A stretch of 23,992 nt of DNA, taken from contig CAXGYF010000026.1 in the NCBI GenBank assembly GCA_964013895.1, positions 1-23,992 on the forward strand, read 5' to 3'. The stretch is from MedAcidi-G1 sp002713545 (GTDB lineage: Bacteria; Actinomycetota; Acidimicrobiia; Acidimicrobiales; MedAcidi-G1). The notes under the pieces are model-generated. The model was not told where the DNA came from. It ran no database searches and was given only the letters and a program-made list of their open reading frames with translations. How positions within the stretch are numbered: position 1 is the stretch's first letter; the number at the start of each line of letters is the position of its first letter. Below are positions 7,884-13,797 of the stretch, in pieces. The translations under genes were made by a program, and so were the position numbers.

Positions 7884-8941
7884 AATAAAGGTCTCAGCGC
7901 AGGTCTGTACCCACGGGTCATCAAGCCTCCGGAAAGTCTTTCAGCTAAATTTTTCTCCACAAGCAATACGACTACACCGCGGTCACCTTCTGATGAGTGG
8001 GTCATTTCTAGATCAAAAATATTGACATCTAGCTCAGTAGCTAAAGATGCGATTGTCGCTAATTCCCCTGGTTTGTCCATTATCGGCACACGAACTTCAA
8101 TCAACTCTGAAGGCCTAGGGGCACCGGTTGGCAGATTTACTCTTGCTTCCCTTGATGTCTCTAGACGCCGCAATAAAGAGTCGTTGTCATGCCCATTAAC
8201 CTCATCACGAACTTCGGTTAAAGCTGAAATAAACTCATCTATCACTTCTGTGATCGCTTCATGATTTTCCGCACAAATATCTGGCCAAATTGTCGGATTA
8301 CCAGCCGCAATTCTGGTCATATCTCGAAAGCCGCCAGCTGCCAGTCTTAGAACTGCGAAATGCTCTTCCGATCTACTAGCTGCTAACCCCATTAGTGTCG
8401 CTGCTGCTAGATGAGGCACGTGAGAGACCATGGCCACTAGAGAATCATGACGACTTGGGCTTAGAGTAACTATTTCAGCCCCAAGCGAAATGATCACCTC
8501 TCTAACGCGTTTAAATGCTTCATCATCAGTATCTTCCGTGGGAGTAAGAACCCAATTCGCATCTGAGAACATTACAGAATCTGCCCCAGCTAAACCTTCC
8601 TGTTCTGATCCTGCCATCGGATGACCACCTACGAATCTGGGGTCTCTAATTTCTTTTGCTATTGAAGCTTTCACACTCCCCACATCGGTGACGAAACCTT
8701 TGGGAGAATTTAACAAAGCTTCTTTTACTAGATCCGGTATCTCGCGTACGGGTGCCGCTACAAAAGTTATTTCGGCTTCTTCATCCCAACCTTTAAAATC
8801 TATTGCTCCTAATTTTTCAGCTTCAACTAAACGCTTTTCATCTTCGTCCACACCACTAACATGCCAACCTTGTTCGCGTAATGCCATGCCAATTGAACCA
8901 CCAATTAGACCCACTCCTGCAATCATGGCTCGGTGACTCAT
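7880..8941 (-). CDS. tyrA: Prephenate dehydrogenase with C-terminal ACT domain
   Basis: Oxidative decarboxylation of prephenate (or arogenate) to the tyrosine precursor with NAD(P). The Rossmann motif GVGLIGGSIG is at about residues 10-19. The catalytic region contains GGHPMAGSE and, later, LVAMVSHVPH, with the expected histidines. Residues about 278-345 form an ACT-type domain (RVPIMDKPGELATIA, then DVNIFDLEM), which suggests allosteric control by an amino acid such as tyrosine. There is no chorismate mutase domain. At 353 aa the length is normal. The ATG has a clear Shine-Dalgarno sequence (GGAG, 6 nt upstream) and a 73-nt gap separates it from rluB, so a new promoter may lie there. Prephenate versus arogenate preference cannot be decided here. 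Confidence 0.93.
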   Translation of the reverse strand: MSHRAMIAGVGLIGGSIGMALREQGWHVSGVDEDEKRLVEAEKLGAIDFKGWDEEAEITFVAAPVREIPDLVKEALLNSPKGFVTDVGSVKASIAKEIRDPRFVGGHPMAGSEQEGLAGADSVMFSDANWVLTPTEDTDDEAFKRVREVIISLGAEIVTLSPSRHDSLVAMVSHVPHLAAATLMGLAASRSEEHFAVLRLAAGGFRDMTRIAAGNPTIWPDICAENHEAITEVIDEFISALTEVRDEVNGHDNDSLLRRLETSREARVNLPTGAPRPSELIEVRVPIMDKPGELATIASLATELDVNIFDLEMTHSSEGDRGVVVLLVEKNLAERLSGGLMTRGYRPALRPLL

Positions 8942-9014
8942 TATTTCTCCATATCCTTTTTGACTGAACTCAATTTTACAGCTTAAGAGTTGATCAAAAG
9001 AAGTGATTTAAAAG

Positions 9015-9767
9015 TCAGTCAGAAAAATCTTTCAAAAGAATTTTACGTATAGATCTTAATTCGTGATTAGTTAGCTCTCTGAAAGACCCCGGATGAAGAG
9101 ACCGGTCCACAATAGGGCCGATTCTTGAACGAACCAATCTTATTACAGGATGGCCAATAGACTCACACATCCGTCTTACCTGCCTATTTCGCCCCTCGTG
9201 TATGGCTATCTTGATTAATCTCTCTTCCACTAAAGAAACCCTTGCAGGTGCTGTCAGCCCGTCATCCAATTCCACCCCTTGACGTAATTGACGTATAGCG
9301 TTGCGAGAAGGCTTTACTTCTACTTGAACTAAATATTCTTTTTCGATCCCAAAAGATGGATGAGTTAGATAGTGGGCAAGGTCACCATCATTGGTCATTA
9401 AGATCAATCCTTCTGTGTCAGCATCAAGACGTCCTACCGGAAAAACCCTCGGATGGGTTGGGACAAGGTCTACCACTGTAGACCTTTCCTGCGGATCCTT
9501 TGAGGTGGTAATCACCCCGATTGGCTTGTTGAGCAAATAATAAACAAGGTCTTGTCGGACACCGATTTTCAACCCGTCAACCTCAATCTGTGAGGTTTCC
9601 GGGTCAACTTTTTCACCTAATTCAGGGATTTCTCCGTTAACAGTGACCCTCTGCTCGACTATTAGCTTTTCACAGACTCGTCTACTTCCTATACCAGCTC
9701 TTGCCAACACTTTTTGAAGTCGTTCAAATTGTTGAGGTTCTTGCTCAAACTCTGAGCTTGGCAACAA
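9015..9767 (-). CDS. rluB: rRNA pseudouridine synthase (RluB/RsuA family)
   Basis: Isomerises a specific uridine in 23S (RluB-like) or 16S (RsuA-like) rRNA. An S4 RNA-binding domain covers about residues 14-60 (LQKVLARAGIGSRR). The catalytic domain has GRLDADTEG with catalytic Asp115, and later HEGRNRQVRRMCESIGHPV, the C-terminal family motif. The only reasonable start is TTG at 9767, placed directly after the scpB stop; a GAGG Shine-Dalgarno sequence sits about 5 nt upstream inside scpB. No ATG exists before the S4 domain. At 250 aa it is normal. The scpA-scpB-rluB order is the standard actinobacterial and Firmicutes arrangement. The precise target uridine is not deducible. Confidence 0.93.
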   Translation of the reverse strand: MLPSSEFEQEPQQFERLQKVLARAGIGSRRVCEKLIVEQRVTVNGEIPELGEKVDPETSQIEVDGLKIGVRQDLVYYLLNKPIGVITTSKDPQERSTVVDLVPTHPRVFPVGRLDADTEGLILMTNDGDLAHYLTHPSFGIEKEYLVQVEVKPSRNAIRQLRQGVELDDGLTAPARVSLVEERLIKIAIHEGRNRQVRRMCESIGHPVIRLVRSRIGPIVDRSLHPGSFRELTNHELRSIRKILLKDFSD

Positions 9768-10409
9768 TCAGCCCTCTTCATTAGAAGGAATCGTTACTTC
9801 GTCAGAAACCACTCTTAGGCTTCTCTCCAAAGCTTCAACGACTTCAGGACCAGGAACAAATTCACCCAATGGGGGTAGGTCTGTCGCAGAATTTATTCCC
9901 ATACGCTCAAGAAATTCCTGCGTGGTTCCATAAAGAACAGCATTCCCGGGTCCAACATCTCTTGAAACTTCATCTATTAAACCCCGTTGTTGCAGATTTC
10001 TCATTACTCCTTCTACATCCACTCCCCTTATTGCAGAAATTTGGGCTCTTGAAATGGGCTGCTTATAGGCAACTATTGCTAGAGTCTCCATCGCTGCTGC
10101 TGTCAACCTTCGACTTTGGCCTTCTAAAACAAAACGCTCCACCCATTGGGCTTCTTCAGGGTTGCTTTGAAATCTGTATCCACCGCCGATACGGACAAGC
10201 AGAAAACCCAACTTTGCCTCTTCATACTGTTCAACCATTGAATCGCAAACGCGTTCTATCTCGTCGACTGACACTTCAAAAAGTTGAGCTAAAATACCTG
10301 GTGATACCGGATCGATTGCAACCATCAAAATGGCTTCTATTGCCCGCCGCATTTCAGCCTCAACTTCTACGTCAGCTACCTTTTGCAATTTAGATTTTTT
10401 TTCTGACAC
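9768..10409 (-). CDS. scpB: Segregation and condensation protein B
   Basis: Kleisin-associated subunit of the SMC-ScpAB condensin complex that compacts and separates sister chromosomes. The 213 aa protein carries two winged-helix domains; the conserved TAAAMETLAIVAYKQPISRAQ stretch and the RGVDVEGVMRNLQQRGLI stretch are diagnostic. The start is GTG at 10409, 8 nt after the scpA stop. The gene ends in TGA, followed without gap and in the same frame by the TTG start of rluB. The C-terminal tail after about residue 180 (acidic, ending SNEEG) is not conserved in the family as I know it. Confidence in identity is high. Confidence 0.95.
   Translation of the reverse strand: MSEKKSKLQKVADVEVEAEMRRAIEAILMVAIDPVSPGILAQLFEVSVDEIERVCDSMVEQYEEAKLGFLLVRIGGGYRFQSNPEEAQWVERFVLEGQSRRLTAAAMETLAIVAYKQPISRAQISAIRGVDVEGVMRNLQQRGLIDEVSRDVGPGNAVLYGTTQEFLERMGINSATDLPPLGEFVPGPEVVEALERSLRVVSDEVTIPSNEEG
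9773..9776 (-). promoter_or_regulatory. Ribosome binding site for the TTG start of rluB
   Basis: A GAGG motif on the minus strand, inside the last codons of scpB, lies 5-6 nt before the TTG start codon of rluB. It supports initiation at that rare start rather than read-through from scpB. Because no ATG or GTG is available upstream of the S4 domain, this site decides the rluB start. Confidence 0.55.
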
Positions 10410-10417
10410 CTGTATCC

Positions 10418-11191
10418 CTAGCCTTCATAAATGTCTAGTAGGTCCATGTCTGAAAATTCTGCTTCAGGACACCATGAAACACTTATCTCACCAAAAGAAT
10501 CGATTTGATCTATTTCTAAAACTCCTTGTTTGTAGAGTTCCAAAATCGCCAAGAACTTAACGACTATTTCAATACGATCGGTCAAACCTTTTGTCAAGTG
10601 TTTAAAACTCACGACGCCAGTTTTAGGTACTTCTTCCAAAAGTTTTGCAACCGCTTCTACAACTGTCGCTTTTATGGGAGCTATATGTTCAAGATCCACA
10701 TGGATTGATGGGCGTGGAGCCATTGCCCTTAAACAGGCCTCCCGTAAATGTTCCTTGGTTACTCCTTCTAGCAAATCGGGTGTCAAAGAAAGAAAAGCGT
10801 CTTCAAGACCAGCTCGGCGCGGCCACGACAAAGAAGCTACCTGAGATAACTCCCTCAGCTGTGAAGCTGCTTCCTTAAAAGTCTTACATTCAACAAGTTT
10901 CGCTAAAAGAAGATCCCTCTCTTCCCAAAGTCCATATTCATCATCGGGATCTATTTTGTTGCTCGATGGCAACAAGCGTCGCGTTTTCAGCTCAACCAGA
11001 ATGGCTGCGATCAAAAGAAATTCGGTAGCTAGTTCCAAATCATATTCCTGCATATTTTCAAGTTCTTCCAAATATGCATCAACAATAGTTAAAAGAGAAA
11101 CTTCATAGAGTTCAACTTCTTCGCGCAAAATAAGATCTAAAAGAAGATCAAAAGGCCCCTCGTACACAGGCGTGGTAACAGTTACTCCCAT
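10418..11191 (-). CDS. scpA: Segregation and condensation protein A (kleisin)
   Basis: Kleisin that bridges the SMC dimer and recruits ScpB. The N-terminal family signature is clear: YEGPFDLLLDLI at about residues 9-20, then EVSLLTIVDAYLE and ATEFLLIAAILVELKTRRLLP. The C-terminal winged helix ends around AILELYKQGVLEIDQ. At 257 aa it is typical. It is the first gene of scpA-scpB-rluB. The ATG at 11191 has no good Shine-Dalgarno sequence, so either the message is nearly leaderless or it initiates weakly. Its promoter must lie in the AT-rich interval 11192-11440, shared with the divergent Cys-rich protein gene. No smc gene is in the window. Confidence 0.95.
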   Translation of the reverse strand: MGVTVTTPVYEGPFDLLLDLILREEVELYEVSLLTIVDAYLEELENMQEYDLELATEFLLIAAILVELKTRRLLPSSNKIDPDDEYGLWEERDLLLAKLVECKTFKEAASQLRELSQVASLSWPRRAGLEDAFLSLTPDLLEGVTKEHLREACLRAMAPRPSIHVDLEHIAPIKATVVEAVAKLLEEVPKTGVVSFKHLTKGLTDRIEIVVKFLAILELYKQGVLEIDQIDSFGEISVSWCPEAEFSDMDLLDIYEG

Positions 11192-11241
11192 AAACTATGA
11201 CCATAGATGCTAGCGACGCATACATATGGGCAATTAATAAA

Positions 11242-11304
11242 CAGATTTAGCAAAAAATCTCAATAAAAACTTATGAAACGCAAATTGCCTGAAAAAAATG
11301 AGAA
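11242..11304. repeat. Leader direct repeat, copy 1
   Basis: First copy of an imperfect tandem repeat of about 63-65 nt; the second is at 11344-11408, a 102-nt period. By eye roughly 85% of aligned bases agree. It begins CAGATTTAGCAAAAAATCT, which contains a perfect inverted repeat AGATTT/AAATCT with a 6-nt loop, and it ends TGAAAAAAATGAGAA. It lies between divergent scpA and the Cys-rich protein gene. Confidence 0.85.
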
Positions 11305-11437
11305 TGTTTCCCAACTTTTGTTTATTAGTTTTTAATTAATGACCAGATTTCGCAAAAAATCTCAATAAAAAATTTATGAAAATAACAATTGTTTGAAAAA
11401 AATGAGAAAATCTATTTAACAAAAGTTAGGAAACATT
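11303..11437 (+). promoter_or_regulatory. Long inverted repeat enclosing the RBS of the Cys-rich gene
   Basis: Positions 11303-11322 and 11418-11437 are complementary over 20 bp with a single mismatch. They enclose a 95-nt segment that holds the second copy of the direct repeat. The 3' arm contains AGGA at 11428-11431, about 9 nt before the ATG at 11441, the only Shine-Dalgarno candidate for that gene. If the transcript starts upstream of 11303, pairing of the arms would bury the ribosome binding site. A possible promoter in copy 2 (TTGTTT near 11389 and TATTTA near 11413) would instead give an mRNA lacking the 5' arm, so the role depends on the transcription start, which is unknown. Confidence 0.5.
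11344..11408. repeat. Leader direct repeat, copy 2
   Basis: Second copy of the 63-65 nt repeat starting at 11242. The AGATTT/AAATCT inverted repeat is preserved although its loop changed from AGCAAA to CGCAAA. The outer TCTCA and TGAGA elements also persist in both copies. Because AAATCT and TCTCA share three bases, the small hairpin and the longer TCTCA/TGAGA pairing exclude each other. Confidence 0.85.
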
Positions 11438-11440
11438 TTT

Positions 11441-11650
11441 ATGGCTACGTATACCTGTAATTCATGCGGCATGAGTGTTAACGCCACTTGCGGTGTTTGC
11501 AACACTGCTTTAACGAATGCAACATTGACAAAAGATGACGGGTCAACTGTCCAAATTTCTCAATGTCAAGTTTCTGAGTGCGAAAATGAAACCAAAAAAA
11601 TTAAATCTCCTCTCTGCTGTGGTGCAGATATGGCTTGTTCACTTGCTTAG
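11441..11650 (+). CDS. Small Cys-rich zinc-binding-like protein, 69 aa
   Basis: Uncharacterised small soluble protein with nine cysteines in 69 residues: Cys6 and Cys9 (CNSC), Cys17 and Cys20 (CGVC), Cys42, Cys47, Cys59 and Cys60 (adjacent), and Cys66. The first four form a zinc-ribbon or rubredoxin-like double knuckle; the second set, ending in CCGADMAC, could hold another metal ion. No signal peptide or membrane segment is present. I recall short proteins with the same start (MATYxCNxCGM) and the same KIKSPxCCGxDM ending in marine bacteria, but could not search. The gene has AGGA as a likely ribosome binding site, stands alone upstream of trpS with a 76-nt gap, and has an elaborate repeat-rich 5' region. 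A role in metal or redox handling is inference. Confidence 0.85.
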   Translation: MATYTCNSCGMSVNATCGVCNTALTNATLTKDDGSTVQISQCQVSECENETKKIKSPLCCGADMACSLA

Positions 11651-11719
11651 AGGTACAAATCAATATTAGTTGTCTATTTTTTTTAAATAAACAGCAACAT
11701 CAGTGCTGCAGAAGTACCT
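11651..11719 (+). other. Possible stem-loop in the Cys-rich gene/trpS interval
   Basis: The 76-nt gap holds an outer inverted repeat AGGTAC (11651-11656)/GTACCT (11714-11719) and an inner CAGCA (11692-11696)/TGCTG (11704-11708) with a 7-nt loop. An uninterrupted run of eight T lies at about 11677-11684, before the inner stem rather than after it, so this is not a standard intrinsic terminator. No T-box features were recognised. Confidence 0.3.
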
Positions 11720-11726
11720 TTGAAAC

Positions 11727-12707
11727 GTGAACAGAGTTTTTTCAGGGATTAAGCCTTCAGGAGAAGTTCAGTTAGGAAACTATCTCGGTGCTTTACAGAA
11801 CTGGGTTTCAATGCAAGATACGTCAGATGCCGTTTACTGCGTCGTTGACCTTCATGCTCTTACCGTTCCTCATGATGCAGATGAGCTCAGATCTTCCACT
11901 CTTTCTTTAGCCCAAATGCTCATGGCAGTGGGCCTCGATACTGAGCGTTGCATACTGTTTGTCCAAAGTCATGTTCAAGAACACGCCGAGTGTGCCTGGC
12001 TTATGGAATGCACAGCAGCTTTTGGGGAACTCAGGAGAATGACACAATTCAAAGATAAGTCAACTGGCAACGAATTTGTTTCTGCCGGTCTTTTCACCTA
12101 TCCAGCTCTACAGGCAGCTGACATTTTACTCTATGACACCAATCAGGTTCCCGTTGGCGAGGACCAGAGACAACATATTGAGTTAACAAGAGATATCGCT
12201 ACACGTTTCAACAGTCGATTCGGGGACACTTTCACTCTGCCTGAAGCGGTAATTCCACCTTCTGGAGCAAGAGTGATGGATCTTCAGCACCCAGATAGAA
12301 AAATGTCAAAATCTGAGGAAAGCCCTCAAGGAACTATTTTGATTTTAGATCCCCCTGAAGTAATCGAAAAAAAAGTCAAACGAGCAGTTACCGATAGTGA
12401 TGATGAAATATTTTTTGATGTCGAAAAAAAACCAGGCATTTCTAATTTGCTTTCCATTCTTGGTGCAGCGACAGGAAAAACGCCTAAAGAAGCTTGCGAT
12501 GGTATAACTCGTTACGGAGATCTTAAAAATGCAACAGCCGAAGCAGTTATAGAGCTTCTTAGACCCGTGCAGGAAAAATATTACACACTCGCCGATGACC
12601 CTGCAGAAACAAGCCGCTTGATAGCTAAAGGGGCTGAAAAAGCCAGAGAGATAGCTTCAACCACGTTGTCTAGGGCTCGAGATAATATCGGGCTACTTAA
12701 ACAGTGA
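11727..12707 (+). CDS. trpS: Tryptophanyl-tRNA synthetase
   Basis: Class I aminoacyl-tRNA synthetase charging tRNA-Trp in the cytosol. The 326 aa protein begins MNRVFSGIKPSGEVQLGNYLG, which contains the family's HIGH-equivalent region near residues 8-22. KMSKS is at residues 192-196, and GEDQRQHIELTRDIA is the conserved tryptophan/ATP pocket segment. The start is GTG; the N-terminus matches the usual position in the family, but no strong Shine-Dalgarno sequence is seen. It follows the Cys-rich gene on the plus strand and converges with the HD-domain gene, with only 6 nt between the two stop codons, so there is no room for a terminator. Identity is secure. Confidence 0.97.
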   Translation: MNRVFSGIKPSGEVQLGNYLGALQNWVSMQDTSDAVYCVVDLHALTVPHDADELRSSTLSLAQMLMAVGLDTERCILFVQSHVQEHAECAWLMECTAAFGELRRMTQFKDKSTGNEFVSAGLFTYPALQAADILLYDTNQVPVGEDQRQHIELTRDIATRFNSRFGDTFTLPEAVIPPSGARVMDLQHPDRKMSKSEESPQGTILILDPPEVIEKKVKRAVTDSDDEIFFDVEKKPGISNLLSILGAATGKTPKEACDGITRYGDLKNATAEAVIELLRPVQEKYYTLADDPAETSRLIAKGAEKAREIASTTLSRARDNIGLLKQ

Positions 12708-12713
12708 CCCTCG

Positions 12714-13241
12714 TCAGTCGTTGTCTGAACTAGATAAAATTTCCGCTATTTCTTTTGGAGTGTCCCACTTTTCTCTTTCTGAATGATGCTCTAAAACCCA
12801 TGTAATTGTCTGTTCTTTACTACCGATTCCTTTTAATAATTTCGCTCCAAGTTCAGGATGTTTCGCATAGTCAATCAATCGTCGTCGTAAACCTCTATTT
12901 TTTTGAGCCCATTTTTCCATTTTTCCCAACGGGAAAAATAAACAAACCAGAGTTGCAAAAACTCTTCCGAAAGTAGTAAACCCACTTTCTAATTTGCCTA
13001 TGTCGTGAAGAAGAGCTGCTGCCATGAATTCTTTCCCCTCTTCGCCAATTTCAGATGAAGCCCGCCTAGCAACCTGAAAAGAGTGACGTTTATCAGCCAT
13101 GGAAAGCTTTTCCCAATGTTCGAATTCGTTTTCAGAAAGATGTGATCTAACCCAATCAAGATTCTCTTCTGACAATTTTTGCGGTTTCAGTGAGAACCAG
13201 AACCTTTTGGTGAGGTGAAAAAAGTCTTGAAACAACTGCAA
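12714..13241 (-). CDS. HD-domain phosphohydrolase-like protein
   Basis: Predicted metal-dependent phosphohydrolase of the HD superfamily, 175 aa; substrate unknown. Motif positions are His53 (KRHSFQVA), the His79-Asp80 pair in ALLHDIGK, and later histidines in YAKHPELGAKLL and LEHHSE, giving a plausible metal site. The segment at about residues 91-105 (FATLVCLFFPLG) is hydrophobic and might touch the membrane. The start is TTG at 13241, one nt after the Nudix stop; no ATG exists before the first histidine block. It ends the pyrG-Nudix-HD unit. The nucleotide-related neighbours hint at nucleotide turnover, but a role in cyclic-nucleotide or other phosphoester hydrolysis cannot be excluded. Confidence 0.82.
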   Translation of the reverse strand: MQLFQDFFHLTKRFWFSLKPQKLSEENLDWVRSHLSENEFEHWEKLSMADKRHSFQVARRASSEIGEEGKEFMAAALLHDIGKLESGFTTFGRVFATLVCLFFPLGKMEKWAQKNRGLRRRLIDYAKHPELGAKLLKGIGSKEQTITWVLEHHSEREKWDTPKEIAEILSSSDND

Positions 13242-13242
13242 C

Positions 13243-13797
13243 TCATCTACCTATAAAACGCATCGCTGAATAGATGCCAATTATAGTTTTTGCATCAGTG
13301 ATATAACCAGAATCAATAAGTTCATATACATCCTCTAAGGGAATTTTTTCCGTTGTCATATACTCCTCTTCAACACTTGCTGCAATTTTTTCAACACGTG
13401 TCATTTCAGTAGCTAGATAAATCACTGTCTTCTCATCGGAGAAACCGGCTGAATTATGGAAACTGCATAGTTCTTCGAGTCTTAAGGCATCCAATCCTGC
13501 TTCTTCAATCAATTCTCGATGTGCAGCTTTTTTAGGTTCTTCTCCTTCAATATCTAATTTGCCCGCCGGGATTTCTAACATTTCCTTTTCAAGTGCTGGT
13601 CGGTACTGGCGAACCAAAACTATCTTTTCGTCCTCTATTGGCACTACTGCGACTGCACCCGGGTGGTGGAAGACATATCTCTTTATTCTTTCCCCGACCG
13701 GGCCTTCAAATTGTGCTGCTGCGAAGGAAAACCAGTCTTCCTCGTAAATCAGTTCCTCAGAGACTTTTTTAAATTCTTTAAAAGATTCAGTTGACAT
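13243..13797 (-). CDS. Nudix hydrolase, ADP-ribose pyrophosphatase-like
   Basis: Hydrolyses a nucleoside diphosphate linked to another moiety, most likely ADP-ribose or a related sugar nucleotide. The 184 aa protein shows the Nudix box starting GKLDIEGEE and continuing HRELIEEAGL; the box has one extra residue before its first Glu compared with the textbook spacing, which is often seen in the ADP-ribose pyrophosphatase group. The upstream strand VVLVRQYRP-like segment (VLVRQYRPALEKEMLEIPAG) is typical of that group. The ATG follows the pyrG TGA with no gap and in the same frame, without a good Shine-Dalgarno sequence. M. tuberculosis has the same pair (Rv1699 pyrG, Rv1700), which supports the subgroup call. 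Confidence 0.9.
   Translation of the reverse strand: MSTESFKEFKKVSEELIYEEDWFSFAAAQFEGPVGERIKRYVFHHPGAVAVVPIEDEKIVLVRQYRPALEKEMLEIPAGKLDIEGEEPKKAAHRELIEEAGLDALRLEELCSFHNSAGFSDEKTVIYLATEMTRVEKIAASVEEEYMTTEKIPLEDVYELIDSGYITDAKTIIGIYSAMRFIGR

Noticed and set aside
9869..10393. Plus-strand open frame of about 175 codons
   Set aside because: Antisense to scpB, which has unmistakable ScpB motifs. The Leu-rich product shows no domain and no ribosome binding site.
11273..11335. Possible 20-codon leader peptide starting MKRKLPEKN in repeat copy 1
   Set aside because: No Shine-Dalgarno sequence precedes it and the equivalent ATG in copy 2 gives only six codons, so coding conservation is absent. The base-level palindromes are better conserved than any reading frame.
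11242..11408. CRISPR array
   Set aside because: Only two imperfect copies, long repeats with no unique spacers of constant length, and no cas genes nearby.
11651..11726. T-box riboswitch or Trp attenuator before trpS
   Set aside because: The gap is only 76 nt, lacks the T-box sequence and a specifier loop, and its T run precedes the stem rather than following it.
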